Part shown: positions 12,597 through 31,911 of the stretch, piece by piece | How positions within the stretch are numbered: the stretch's first letter is position 1 | Layout: every line of letters starts with the position of its first letter | From: Strongyloides papillosus | Taxonomy: Eukaryota; Nematoda; Chromadorea; Rhabditida; Strongyloididae | Direction of reading: 5' to 3' | Assembly: GCA_005656395.1 (NCBI GenBank) | Contig: SRSI01000004.1 | Location: 682,001-746,000 of the forward strand | Length of the DNA: 64,000 nucleotides | Translations under genes and position numbers: made by a program | Notes under the pieces: generated by a model | What the model saw: the letters and a program-made list of their open reading frames with translations, nothing else | What the model was told of the DNA's origin: nothing | Databases searched by the model: none

Positions 12597-13506
12597 TTCC
12601 CATCATTTTAATATCTATAAAAAATTAAGACGCTAAAATTATATATCTTTTAATTAACTTAAAATTGCTTTAAATAATAAAATATGTTTTTCCTTATATG
12701 TTCATTACAATCATTATGTTAAAGTTTATATTTTTTTCAACTATTAAAGTGAATAACATTCATTATGACAAGTTTTCTTTTTAAATAAAATTTACACGCA
12801 CGCTATCATTTTTAAATTATTTCCGCCATCTCTTTTTAAACCTTGAAATTTTCGTTAAAAAATACAATAAATTTATTTTTTTCATCCCCATTTCTCCATT
12901 CACAATTTTCATATTTTTCTAGTTTATTTAATAAAAATAAAATTAGTGTATTGAATTTTAGTCTTTTTCATCATAGGGAAAGGATTATTTCACAAACATA
13001 ACTTTTTTTTGGTTGTAGTTATAAGACACATAATCAGTAAGTATTTTTATTTTTTACTATTACAAAAGACAATATATTAATATAAAATGTACATGTATAT
13101 TTATTAACACAAACATATGAGTGTAAAATCAAATAGTATTATTGTTGAAAATTCAATCACCCATTTCCGTATAACATATATTAATATAAAAGATAGTAAT
13201 AATAATTTTTAATCATAACCACTCAATTAGTGGTCGGAAATTATAGTACTTGACGTATTCTTAAAATGAAAATTTTTAAAAAAAATAATATTCCTTTTGA
13301 TGGCAGGGATGTAGTATAAATAGAATGGAAAGTATTATTATAATTTTAAAAGATGCATTATATATATTGTCATCAAAAGTTTTGACTCACACCTGTATTT
13401 CACTTAAATTTTATATATATTAAGAATTGGAGTATCAAGGAAATCACAATAAACCTCATAAAAGATTTTTTAATCATAGAAACAAGATATTTTTCCCATT
13501 TCCCAC
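12597..13506 (-). promoter_or_regulatory. Three further CSL/LAG-1 motifs upstream of lag-1
   Basis: TTCCCAT occurs at 12597-12603. TTCCCAT at 13493-13499 abuts TTCCCAC at 13500-13506, giving two head-to-tail sites with no gap about 950 bases before the first lag-1 start codon. Two CSL molecules could not easily occupy abutting 7-base cores at once, so the pair may act as one high-affinity or multi-register target. Motif presence is direct; function is inferred. Confidence 0.35.
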
Positions 13507-14453
13507 ATTGCTTTTAGATTACTTGTCAACAAACTTTATCTTGATCTTCATTTTCTTCCACCATTATCATTGTATAAAAATGTTATATTTTTAGTTTACC
13601 TTGTCTTCATGTTATAAAATTTAAATTTTGTTTATTATATTAATTTTTCTTTTTTTCTAATAATCCTAATTATTTTTAATCGTCATATTAGAATTTTTAT
13701 CATAATTGAAGTTTACCTTTAAAAAAAACTGATATGAAAGTACTTGCAATTGTTTACATGAATCATATCTTTTAAATCATTCCGATGACGCGAATTTTTA
13801 TTATCAAATTGTTTATGAAAATTATAAATATCGGGGATGGAATAAGAAGGAGAAGAGGAACACTTTTCATTTCTAAAATTTGTAACGAAATCTCTCCTCA
13901 CAAAGGAATGAAGTTTTATTATATAAATGTGTATATAATTAATGTGTGAAGACAATTTATATTGAGACTTGATTTTAAAAGCCTAAAGAGAAAAATAAAA
14001 TTTGTTTCGTAACAATTTTAAAATTCTTGTCTTCTTTTTCCCAGATATTGGATAAGACAATTCCAACATACACCTATGATAAATTTTTTGTTTTGATATT
14101 TTATTTTGAAGTGTTTAAAGTTTTGAGAAAATGCATTTTATGAAAAATGAATTTTTTTTATGAATACTTAAAATACGATTTTTGTTTATGGATGCGTGAA
14201 TAATTTATGATCTTATGTTCTTCTCAAAAAAACATTCACTGCCTCCTACGTTATGATGACAAATATTATCAATTTTTATGTGTCTCATTAAAATAAAGAC
14301 TTTCTAATCACACTTTTCTTTTACAGAATTTTTGTTGCCGCATGCTAAAAATTTGTAGCACCTTATAATTTGATTAGAACAAAAAATTATTTTTTACTAT
14401 TTTAATTGGTAATCTTTCTATTTTTGATTTCTATATTGATAAAAAGAAAGACA

Positions 14454-20707
<6,254 letters not shown>

Positions 20708-23700
20708 TAATGTCAAAAGTAATAGAAAATTTCACTTCATTTATAATTATTTTTTTAGTAATTTTTAAAATTTTTTTGACTTATGTACACAGTATATACA
20801 TATACTATACTATGCTTTTTTAGCGTCAGATATTTCTACGAATAATAATTCTAAGAATTATATTCAATAACAATAAGATTTATTTTTTTTTCATTGATTT
20901 GTCGATATATATATAAGTTGATTTTTATATATCTGTCGCAATAATTTAAGAAACTTCAGATATTTTTTGTTTTATACGTTTTAAATGTAATTTTTAAAGT
21001 ATTAGACTTATTGATATGTAAAAAAAAATTTTGATATAAAAAAAGATAATAAATTGTTTAATTTAAATTATTACTTTTTCTAGTAGTTAAAATTTTATCA
21101 AGTTGTTTAATTCAAGAATTTTTTTTTGTCAATTTTAATATTACACTTTTTGATCTTTTTTTTACTTGTGTGCATGATAATAAAATGTTGTTTTTTAAGT
21201 AGATTTTTGTTTTCACATCAATTGCTATATTATAAATTTGAAGGTTATGGTATTTTTAAATGAAGAGAAATAGACATTTTTAAATAAAAAATTGTAATAT
21301 AAAATTAAATTTTTAATTATTTTAAATATTTAATTTTTTGTTTTTTTTTCAACTTTAATAATTGCTTTTCATTTTAAAATGCAATCATTCTTGAAATTTT
21401 AATCACCATATTGTTGTTCCATTTTTATTTAAATACTTTAAAATATATTAACGTACAAATATTTTATATTGTATAGTTAAATATATTAATCAAAATATTT
21501 ATTCGCATTTCAATAAACACTTTTATTCAAATATATAAATAATTATTACTCTAAAATGATTTTTATAAAGTAAATAAATATTTTGTGTCTAACTAATCAT
21601 AACACATTTAAAAAATTATTAAAAATGGATGGCATATTCAATTGAATAATAAAACTTTTGTAGGATTTTTATTTTTTACATATCTAATTAGAATGATTTA
21701 TTATTTATTCAGGTAAAATTATTACTAATTAGTTCAATTAACTATTAAATAATAATAACAAATTTCTTTTTTTATAGAATATTTTTCACATAAATTCCTT
21801 TTTAACCTTCCTTTATCAAAAGAATTATTTTGTCTTTACAATAAAATTATTATTAATATGATTGAGTCTAATTATTTAAATTAATAGAAATAAAAAGAGG
21901 GAATAAAAAATTATTAATAAAGAAAGGGTGTTAATTGTTTAAAACGAATAGTTAAAATCATATAAAATATCATTCATTAAATAATTGCTGATCTTTGTTA
22001 TTTCTTTTTCCTTTATTTATGTAATTTAAATTTTGTACGAATTTTTTTATTTTTCATTTTAATCTTATAAATGATATCTTCTTTTTTGCAGTAACATTAT
22101 TAATAATTTTTTAATAAAGTAAAATAAATATTTGCAACGAATTTATTGTATAACTATTGATGTTCAAACAGGTTATTCAGCATTTGACAGAAAAAATTAC
22201 TATTCATATATGATTCTATGTGAAAATATGAATAAAATTTTTGTTATACATATTAAAAACCTTAGATTTGAAGTATATTTTGGGAATAAACAAATTTAAG
22301 GCTATTAATATTTTTTATTGTTATTTAAATTATTTATTTTCCAAATAGGAAGCAAAAAACAATTATTGTTAGTAATATTTTTGTAAATATAGAAATATAA
22401 TTTTTTTAAACTATGCGTTAAGTCGAGTTATAAAATAATATTTTTATAACCAATATCTAACTCACATGAATTATTCATTTATAAAATAAAATGTTTCCTT
22501 GATTATATTTTTTTACTAGAAAATATGAAGGATGTGATGATAAGCATATGAATTTTAATGTATGTTATGTTTGTGAATTATAATATCATTAAGTTAATTG
22601 CTATTCATTTTTATTATGAGATATATTATATAAATACTATTTTTGGAGAAAAAAAAGTTTTTTTTTCTATATATATAAACACATATTATTTTAAATTCCT
22701 CCTTGTGAAGATTCTTAAACACACATTTAATCATTGGACCAAATAATTTTATTACTATACTCTTTTTTTATTTTAATATACTTTCATAAAAGGAACTAAA
22801 AATTTATATACAAGTATTTTTAAACAGAAACAAAATAGTCAAAAACTTTTTTAAATAAATTACTATTAAAAGTATCATTAATTAATAATATTATATTCGT
22901 ACCCAATGTTTATAAAATATGTATTTTTTCCAAATTATAAATGATATTTTAAAAATAATCTCACATATTTGAGAAATTTTTAATTACAGGCATAATTTTA
23001 ATACCAAAACAAATATTCATTTAAAGAGAGAATATAAATTTTACCATTTGAAGTAATTTCACACCATAGGAAGATAATTTAACGACATTAATTAAATACA
23101 CTTTGAAATCGTATATTAATACTTTTGATATAAGATTTCATGCGGTAAAAACGTTATTGACGTTGATTTTTAAGAATATGACAAATTTTTGGGTTTTTTA
23201 AAACATTTATAGAAGGAGTAACTAATTGAAATGTAAATGGATCCAATATATATCCGCATCTTCAACAATTGATTAAAAAATTATAAGAAAAATAACAATG
23301 TTAATAACCTTGTTTCCTTGGAGAGTCAAATTTTTCAGGACACGTATATGAGTAATATGATTCCTTGTCACCAAAATTATTTTAATAAATTATTATTTAA
23401 AAAATGAAAATTTGAAGTAATTTTTGTAAATGTTTGACAATAAATTTTAAAAAAATCACTTTAATGAAGGTATATAGAATTCTTTTAATAAAAATATTCT
23501 TTTCAGTGAACTTTCTTTTGTGATCATAATTGCATAGACCATAATTAAACTTTAAAACTATTCAATAAATACCGTGTCTTCCAATATTTTAAAAAAAATA
23601 TCGGTATCCATTTTTAAGTATAAATGAATAATATTTGATAAAATTTTATTTCTATTCATAAATGAGTTAAAAATGGAAATTTCAAGATTATTTAATTCCT

Positions 23701-24283
23701 TCTATAATAACAACATATTTAGTTTTAAGATAATATGATCACAAATTATTCTTATTAAAATTTATAACCTTTTACAAGAAAAAGATACAAATTTACCCAA
23801 GGCATAAGTTGTTATAAAGCTTCTACTCGAATAAAATTTATTTTCACTTAAATATGTCTTTATATATTTATCATTAAACTAAATCAAATTTCACAATTTC
23901 CTCTTCTTTATTTTTATTCTAAAAACTCTTTTTATCATCCTTTTTTAAAAAGTATTTTTTGCCTAAAACAAAATATTTAAAAGAGTAGTAATTACCAAAA
24001 TAAATAAATTAAAATTATTTACTACATTACTTGAAAAATATTTATAAGTTTGCCTAAAGTCTGTCGTTTTTAATGCCTAAATATATGTAAAAATAACAAA
24101 TTTCAAGATAAATTGTAAAATATAATTATTTATTATAAAAAATGTAATAAAAATTTGCGATAAACAAAGACAATTTGTAGTAAAAAACATATCATATTTA
24201 ATAATTTTAAGGTTCTTACAAATAAAGAGCACTTAAAATTTACACCATTTTTTTGTACAAAACCCATTTATATAAATGTACTT
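20708..24283. other. 3.6 kb gene-free AT-rich region between two convergent genes
   Basis: lag-1 (+) and the receptor phosphatase (-) converge here, so it holds both 3' UTRs. A minus-strand AATAAA at 24129-24134 is a plausible poly(A) signal for the phosphatase, 150 bases past its stop. The open frame at 22558-22746 looks spurious. Nothing else is recognised. Confidence 0.6.
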
Positions 24284-27200
24284 TTAATCTTTTTGCAATT
24301 GAATTAATTCTAATGTTTTATCATATATAAATTCTATATCACTTTGTTTACTCCAACAATTACATCTAATATTATGATATGAGGAAAGATATTGTAAAAC
24401 ATCAACATGCTTTTCATGTTCAATTTGGCAACCTATAGCAGTTAATATAGAATATTTAAATGCTGTTTTGATATTTGAATATTCTGGTACTAGAATCATT
24501 GTATTATTATTGTGGTATTGTAATAGTTGTAATTGAACAGATTCAATTATATTCCAAACATCATTTGTAAATTCATCTGGATCAATTTGGATAACTCGAA
24601 CAACCAGTTCATCCTCACTCTCATTTGTTCTTATAAATATTGATTGGTTTTCAATTTTTTTTGTTACAACTCTTGTAATTCCATCATCCTCTGAGTAATA
24701 AGACGATACTTCAGGTGATACTGACCAAAATTTTGTATAATCGTCAAATGCCATCAAACAGCATATAGTTTGACATGAATTATTATAAACTGTATCCCAT
24801 AATTTGTAGGTTTCAGCAGGATAATTGGCTACAATAAACTCATCCAACCTATGATATCCAGGCAATATTGTATATCCGATTGGAAAGTAGCATGGAATTA
24901 AATGATTACATTTACAAAGATCTTCATATTGTAATTGTAAGGCAGTTTTTCCAGTTTGTGTTGTTTCAATTAAATATTGAACAAAATTTGTAAATTGTTT
25001 CGTTGGTATCCTTGTTATTCCATATTTAATTAATCCTCTAATTGATTCATGACAAAAAATGTACTGCTCAAGTGTTTGAACCAACTTCCCACGTTGTTGA
25101 CGCATATGTTGCAAATGGGAATATATATTAATATTTTCATTCCTAGTTAAATGTTTTCGAATACTATCAATTAAGATGTATGATCCAGATCTCCCAACAC
25201 CGGCACTACAATGAACAATTAATGGTTCATTTGATTCCAATGATGAGACATAATTCATAAATGATAAGAGTGGGAAATAATTTTCTGGAACACCATGATC
25301 AGGCCATGCTGTAAATTGGAGGTGATGAATTATTCTTTCAGGAACAAGGCATTTATTAGATTTTAGTGTTAATACTCTATGAGTAAAATATGCATTTGTC
25401 GATTCACTAACCATAACAATTGTAAAATTTCCAATAGTTTCATTTCTTTTTATCTCATTTGGCCAATATTGGTCACATTTTCTTCTCCCTTTTTCAATCA
25501 TCTTTGTTATACATACAATAACATTACATTTCTCTTGCCATACCATTGACCAAAAATCAGAAAATGTATTTGGTAATGGCGCTTGTGTAGCAATATATGC
25601 TTTTCTTTTATCGCAACTCTAAAACAATCAATTTACTACATAATCCCTTTTAATTTTCATGTGTATTTTAAAAGTCCTCATTTAAGTATCAAGATATTGA
25701 AAAAGAATAATTATATGAATGATTAATAACTTCCAAATATTATTATTAATTCTATCAAGGAGTATGAAATATTGTTAATTTATTAATACAAATTTCTATT
25801 ATTAATTCTTTTAAAATTTACTTTAGATTAAATAATTTTAATAATAAAAATTATGTATTTCTAACCATATGTATACAAAGAAATATATAAATGAATATAT
25901 CAATCATTTTTACAATAGACATTTAATTATTTTTCTTTCCTATATCAACTAATAATATCATACAATATTACTTAATATTAATCTTTTACAAACAAAATAT
26001 CCCCCTTATTATTTTGCGATATAAAAGTGATTAAAACTATCCATATGCTTTAAACAATAAGTTTGTTTTATAGTAAAGAGCATGATTGAGTGTCTCTTTA
26101 TTATTAACAGTGATATATCAAATTATTTAAAGATGTTAAAAAGTCTAATTATTAAAGTGGTGCTTTAAAGAAACTTGAGAAACGATGAAGTGTAATATAT
26201 CATAATACGTCATGAACATGGACACATAATTGCATGGTAAACGATACTTAATTAAAAAGATTTCTCCTCAACTATCTCTTTAAATATTAACTATTGCAAA
26301 AAATAATTAATTATGTAAATATATATGTTGTTTAGGACTATAAAAAAATTTTTTTACAAGTGAAAAACTTACATCGATATAATTGGCATTTATGTAGTCT
26401 GATGTTCCATTACCATTTAATTTTATTCTCGTACTCTCATATGCTCCGATATTCAAATATCTATTTTTTTGTTGTACCTCTTGACAAACATCAGAACCCT
26501 CAACTTCTAATTTTTCATCATCTACTGATAAACTCTAAAAATTGTAATTTTTAATATTATAATTATTTATAAAAGTTATTTAAGTTAAATTTTATATCTC
26601 TTATCATTAATAAATTTCCTTTCAAATTAACTTCCTAATAAACTTTCTTAACATTTAAAGGAAATAAAATTATTTTTTCATTTTGATCAAACATGTACTT
26701 TTTAAAATTTTCTTTAAAGTGTACACTCTTTAAATGATTTTGCTTCAATAATAAAAGGAAACGGAATTGGGAAAGAAAAGTTAATTTTGTAGCCATTTTA
26801 AATAATTCAATTACATAATAATAGTGAAAGAATTGTGGATATCAATAAGAAATTTATAAACTAACCTCAAATTGTTCAATGTATAATGAATTATTGTTTG
26901 CTTCCAATGTTTGACAATACTTCTCAAATGATGCAACTGGAACAGCATCACCACAATTGTCATCTACAAAAAAAAGAATATTTTAAATATAACAAATGAC
27001 GTTATCAAAATTACCATAAACTAGTGCCGTTGTCTCCTGGTTACTACAACTATTACTTTTTTTACTATAATTTTTAGCAGTAATACAATGTCTAAAAAAG
27101 TAATATTGAATAAAAATTTTTTTGAATTTTAAAAATAACATACTGTTTGTAAAGATATGTTCCTATTAATGAAATTATTCCAAGTATTGTTAAAATAATT

Positions 27201-30200
27201 ATTAAAATAAATGAGGTATTCGATGTTGGCATTAATGCTTCTCTTTTTTCATGATTCCCATTTTCTAATGGTTTACAATTTTCTTCTTTTGACATACATA
27301 ATGAATGATATAAATCGCATTTCTCTTTCAACATAAATATTTCATTTTTGGATGCCTCACTTTCATACATTGAATCTTTTACATTTATATTTTTTATAAA
27401 AGCTGTTACCCTTATCATATATTCAACATTCAATGTTAGTCCCTCAATTATCATCTAAAAACACTTCATTAATTATTTATTTTTCAAATTATCATTCTTT
27501 TTACAATTAAAGGATAAGCTTTTTAGGAGTAATTTTGTGTGTTTGATATAAAGTTAATATCTATTATCACGAAATGATATATAATCCCCCTGTTTTTAAT
27601 GAAAAAGTTAATTTACTTTTCCATGATATGAAAGATTACTAAATATATATACACTACTATATATAGGAATAATTGACACAAAACAAATAATTAGGAGAAA
27701 AGATTAAATTATTAAGACATACCGAGGTGACTGTTGAATTAAAACTTTGAATTGTTGATTTATGATTATTTAATGTTTTATAAGAATCTTTAAATGTTTG
27801 AAGGTATACTGTATAGTAGAATGCTTCTCTACCAACTGGAGTCCATGATATTTTAACAGATTGTTTTAAACAATCTGTAGAGATGTTTGTAATTATTGGA
27901 GAGATTGGTATTGCATAATCTGTAGTACCTTCAATGGTATTAGATTTATCACTTTCACCCTTCTCAGTTACAGCTGTTATTCTAAATAGATATGTCGTAT
28001 TTGGCTGAAGTTTTGTTATATTATAATTATATATTTTTGTTTGATCTTCATGTGCAACATTTAATTTCAATAAAATAGCATTCTTTGGTAAATGAAATGG
28101 ATAAAAATATACATAAAATGCTATAATTGGTCCATTGGGTTTAGTTGGTTCTTTCCATGATAACTGTATTGTGGTACTTGATAATGGTACTGCTGATATA
28201 GGTTCTGGTGGTGTTTCTGGTATTCCAATATCAGTTCTGAATATTTGTGTTACGCTTGGGGAATATCCAAAACCGTTATCTGCCTCAATTGATAAACGAT
28301 AATCTTGGTGGTATGCTAATGAACACAAGGAATTTGATGTTGTCTTAAAATACCATTCTCTCATATCACCCGATCCTAATCTATGTACCATTATTCTATA
28401 ACCAGAAATTTCTCCTGTTGTCACTGTTGGACCTAACCATTTAACATTTATACAACCATTCGTCTCATTGAATATTGAAACAATTTTTGGTGGTTTTTTC
28501 GGTGGTTCCCCCATTGTTCTAAAGATTATTTCTTGTCCAAAATTAGAGTGACCGGCAGGGTTTTCAGCTCTAACACTAAAAGCGTATTTAGTGTAAGGGA
28601 GTAATTTAGTTATTGTTATCGTTGTTTCATTACTCTTTGTAAGGGCAACTTGAATGTCATCTGCATTTACCTGACTTATTAGTATTGAATATTTTAAGAT
28701 CGGCATATGGGCTTTTGCAATGCTATGATTCCATGTTAATGTTACATTTTTTTCACTATAACTTGTAACAAAAGGTTTTGAAGGTGGTGGAGGTCGAACT
28801 GTAATGGTGTAAAAAAATTATATGGAAATGTGATTCATCTTCCTTTTATTTTTATTTTATTGCATGAGATATGACATTCATTTATGTATCAATGTTAACA
28901 AATTGAGTGTACTTTACGATATAGATGGGTTTTAAATTTTTTATTATACAAAATAATGAGGTAAAGGGAAGAAAAATGAAGACAGTTGTAAGTAGTAAAA
29001 TTAATTTTTTTTATCTAGTCATGATCAATTTCCGTCATCAAACTTATTATAACTACTCTTTAGAATTTTAATAGACTTTAAGACATGTGGCTTTTCCGGA
29101 AAAATAAAAGCAAATAATGTTTCATGATACTAAAACTATAAATTATTTCTAAAATTAGTATTATTAAAGGAAGTGACCATTATTGTAATATTTGTTAGAA
29201 CATTTTTTTCTATGCCTAACAATCATATATTTATTAACAATTATTTGATAAAGGATGTATGATATGCTAAGTTGTAATTTTTAAATAAAAAGATTTAAAT
29301 TTAACAAATTATAACACAATAAGGTTCATTTAAATAGAGAATAAATAAAAAGGAAAACTAAAATAATTGTGATATTTTGTTTCTTGGCATAAAGAGTATC
29401 CACAATATACATATGTTTTAGTGACATTACAAAAGAAATCTGGTTTTTGTTGGGTGAAATTACTATTGTATAAAAAGACAATATCTATTCATTAAATTAA
29501 ATCCCTAATTATATAAAGAAAGCTTTTAATTTTTAATAATGATTTTAGAATTAATATAATTGAACAATCTTTATATATATTAAATATATGCACTTTATGT
29601 TTTTATGTCAGCTGTGTTTATAGTTAAAGAATTGTCAAACTTCCTTACTAAATAAACTACAAAAAATGTAGATAGCTGTTTTATTTTTATAAAACAGTTT
29701 TTAAATCCCTTTTGGCAAAGTGAAAATAAACTTCGTTATAATAACTTACCCATAACAATTATTGGTATGATAAATGTCATTTCACTCTGAATAAACAAAG
29801 GATCCGCTTCCAATCTGCATTTATAATTTCCTGAATCCTCTGGTAATATAGGTTGAATTCGCAATTCATAAAATGGTTTTATTAATTCATATCTCATTCC
29901 AGCAACCCACCATTGTTTATTAAGATCTATTAAAGCTGTCTAAAAAGATAGAAAAATGTAAAAAAGTTGTTATATATTTGTTTTGAAGAATTTTCCATAC
30001 TTAGTGATATAGGAGAGAACATTACTATAACTTGTTATTGACCAAAAACTTAATGACAATTTTCAAAGTTTTATTTCAATTCTGTGAAGAGATATTTAAA
30101 TATATTTAAGTGGAAGGTTTTTTTTTAAATTTAGCATATAAATTAAAAGCATTTCATGGAATGGTAAAAAAGTGAAATAAGATTACATTTTAAATGTTAA

Positions 30201-31911
30201 TTTTTTTTCCTTAAAACTGAAATTCCTTTTTTATGTCACCATTTTTTACTAAATAAAAATTATTATCAATTTCAATAACATATGTAAACTTTGCAGAAAC
30301 ATAAAATACAGGAAATATTTTCTATTGAAAAAGTTTTGTCATTTATTTACTAATACGAATTTTAATATTATTATTTATCTTCTCTCTTCTCAATAAATAG
30401 TTTATCCTTTAAAACTAATTTTAGTAATAACTATAGGTTTTAACCAATTTAAAGAGGAGAAAATTGGATGAATATATGAAGAGAGAGGTGATACGATAAT
30501 TAAAAATAAAGCTTATGTGAAATAATATACTATTACATAATCAAAGTATTTACTTTTACCTAAATATATTGTTAATGTCTCTACTGTTACTTTTAAATAA
30601 CTACAAGAACTTATATATGTGTATATAAATGAAAAAGAAAAAGTTATTCAATTTTAGGAATAAAAATTTTCACGCATCGTCAACTGTTCCAATCATGTAA
30701 TAAGCATAATTTACACTTTTCTTTTCTATAAAAACTTTCCTTATATTGGAAAATGTTTTGTTACTTAAAGAATGAAATAATGTATTATTACACGTTGATG
30801 ATTTTTATTAATAACACTCCAAAACGTCAATCAATTAAGGAAACCAATTTGGTTAAATGAGACATTAACAAAAGTGCCTGAATTTTTATTTTTACAAAAT
30901 ATACTTTTAGTAATTCCTTTATAACACTTCTACTTTGAAGAAAGAAATAGCATTTCAGAAATTAAAATATTTTACTAAGAAAAATTTCAAACCTTCTTGC
31001 TACTCCAAAATAAGCTTAATAGCAAAAAAAAACTTTCTAGTAAATTAAATAAAGATTTTTTACCTAATCAACCAAAACTTCTTTTATGATTAATATCCTC
31101 AAATAAATTTAAAATTAACTTAAATTTTTACCAGTGGTTACTTAATCATTACAAAATAAATATTTTTTATGTTTTCTCTCTCTTTTCTATCAAAAACTTA
31201 AATATTTTGGTATGGTATATAATTGATGAGATAAAAAGGAGAAAAATTTTATTCTTTTACTCTTTTTATTTTTATATATAAATTTCATTTTTAATGGTTT
31301 TATGAATCATTTTTGATATATTAGTATGGAATCATGGTTGTGTTGTAGTAAAGTCATTAACTTTTGTACTATAAACATTCATCAAAATAAATATTAACTG
31401 GATTTTGGAGTAGAAGAAAAATTATAAAAGAAAATGATAATAAATCTTATCCTTTATAACTTTTATATTTTCATCATAGATATAAAAAATGATAATAATT
31501 TGGAGAGGGAAAACAAAGAAAAGAGATAATATATTGTAGGAGATGTGATGTAATTAGATAATTGCTTTACTATTTTTTTTATCTTATCATCAATGATAGG
31601 TAATTTATTTATATTTTTATACAAAAAAACCATGATTTTTATCATATTTTATATATTCATACCTGTTGATAACTGGCTATCAAGATATCTTCATGATACC
31701 AATCTAATCTCCTTATCAATTGCGGGCTTTCAAAATCAGGTGCCATGTGTGTCCTGATAAAATCTTCTGCCGGAGGGCATGATAGTATAACTTCTGTTCC
31801 ATTTAAAACATTTTTTTCTATTTGCTGAGTTGTATTTAATAGAAAAAATTGTAGATATAAAAAAAGAATTATCCTTTTTTTGTTAAATTTAGTAAAAAAT
31901 AATAATTCCAT
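24284..31911 (-). CDS. clr-1: Receptor-type tyrosine phosphatase, CLR-1-like (Ig, FN3, D1 active, D2 dead)
   Basis: Type I membrane protein-tyrosine phosphatase of about 1165 residues. Exons in transcript order: 31911-31663, 29939-29750, 28798-27723, 27454-27144, 27091-27015, 26963-26866, 26534-26373, 25618-24284; all phases agree. A signal peptide (about 1-30) is followed by one Ig domain split by a 1.7 kb intron (LSCPP... [12 protein letters not shown]), then three to four FN3 repeats, a TM helix near 586-607 ([16 protein letters not shown]) and cytoplasmic D1 with [22 protein letters not shown] (Asp near 828) and [10 protein letters not shown] (Cys near 858, Arg near 864). D2 keeps the fold but lacks Cys and Arg at the signature loop ([12 protein letters not shown]), so it should be inactive. 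A single Ig plus FN3s resembles C. elegans CLR-1, a brake on FGF-receptor signalling, rather than LAR/PTP-3 with three Igs. Family certain; orthology probable. Confidence 0.9.
29940..31662 (-). other. clr-1: First intron of the receptor phosphatase gene
   Basis: A 1.7 kb intron between the two halves of the Ig domain, with donor CAG/GTATGA at 31662 and acceptor TTTTTAG at 29940. It is AT-rich; the open frame at 31463-31645 is spurious. Nothing else is recognised. The next intron (28799-29749, 951 bases, phase 1) is likewise featureless, as is 25619-26372 (754 bases). Confidence 0.8.

Larger units (their letters stand above)
4421..14450. other. 10 kb gene-free region between enpl-1 and lag-1, rich in CSL motifs
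   Basis: No gene is supportable. The open frames at 4994-5179, 5972-6220, 10550-10915 and 13719-13955 encode Phe/Ile/Tyr/Lys-rich strings typical of random AT-rich DNA. The region holds a TA microsatellite near 6374-6399, a 10-base inverted repeat at 5262-5340, and ten copies of the CSL/LAG-1 motif RTGGGAA (either strand), with an eleventh in the enpl-1 3' UTR at 4343. It is probably the distal regulatory region of lag-1, but could also contain 5' UTR exons or non-coding RNA. Confidence 0.5.
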
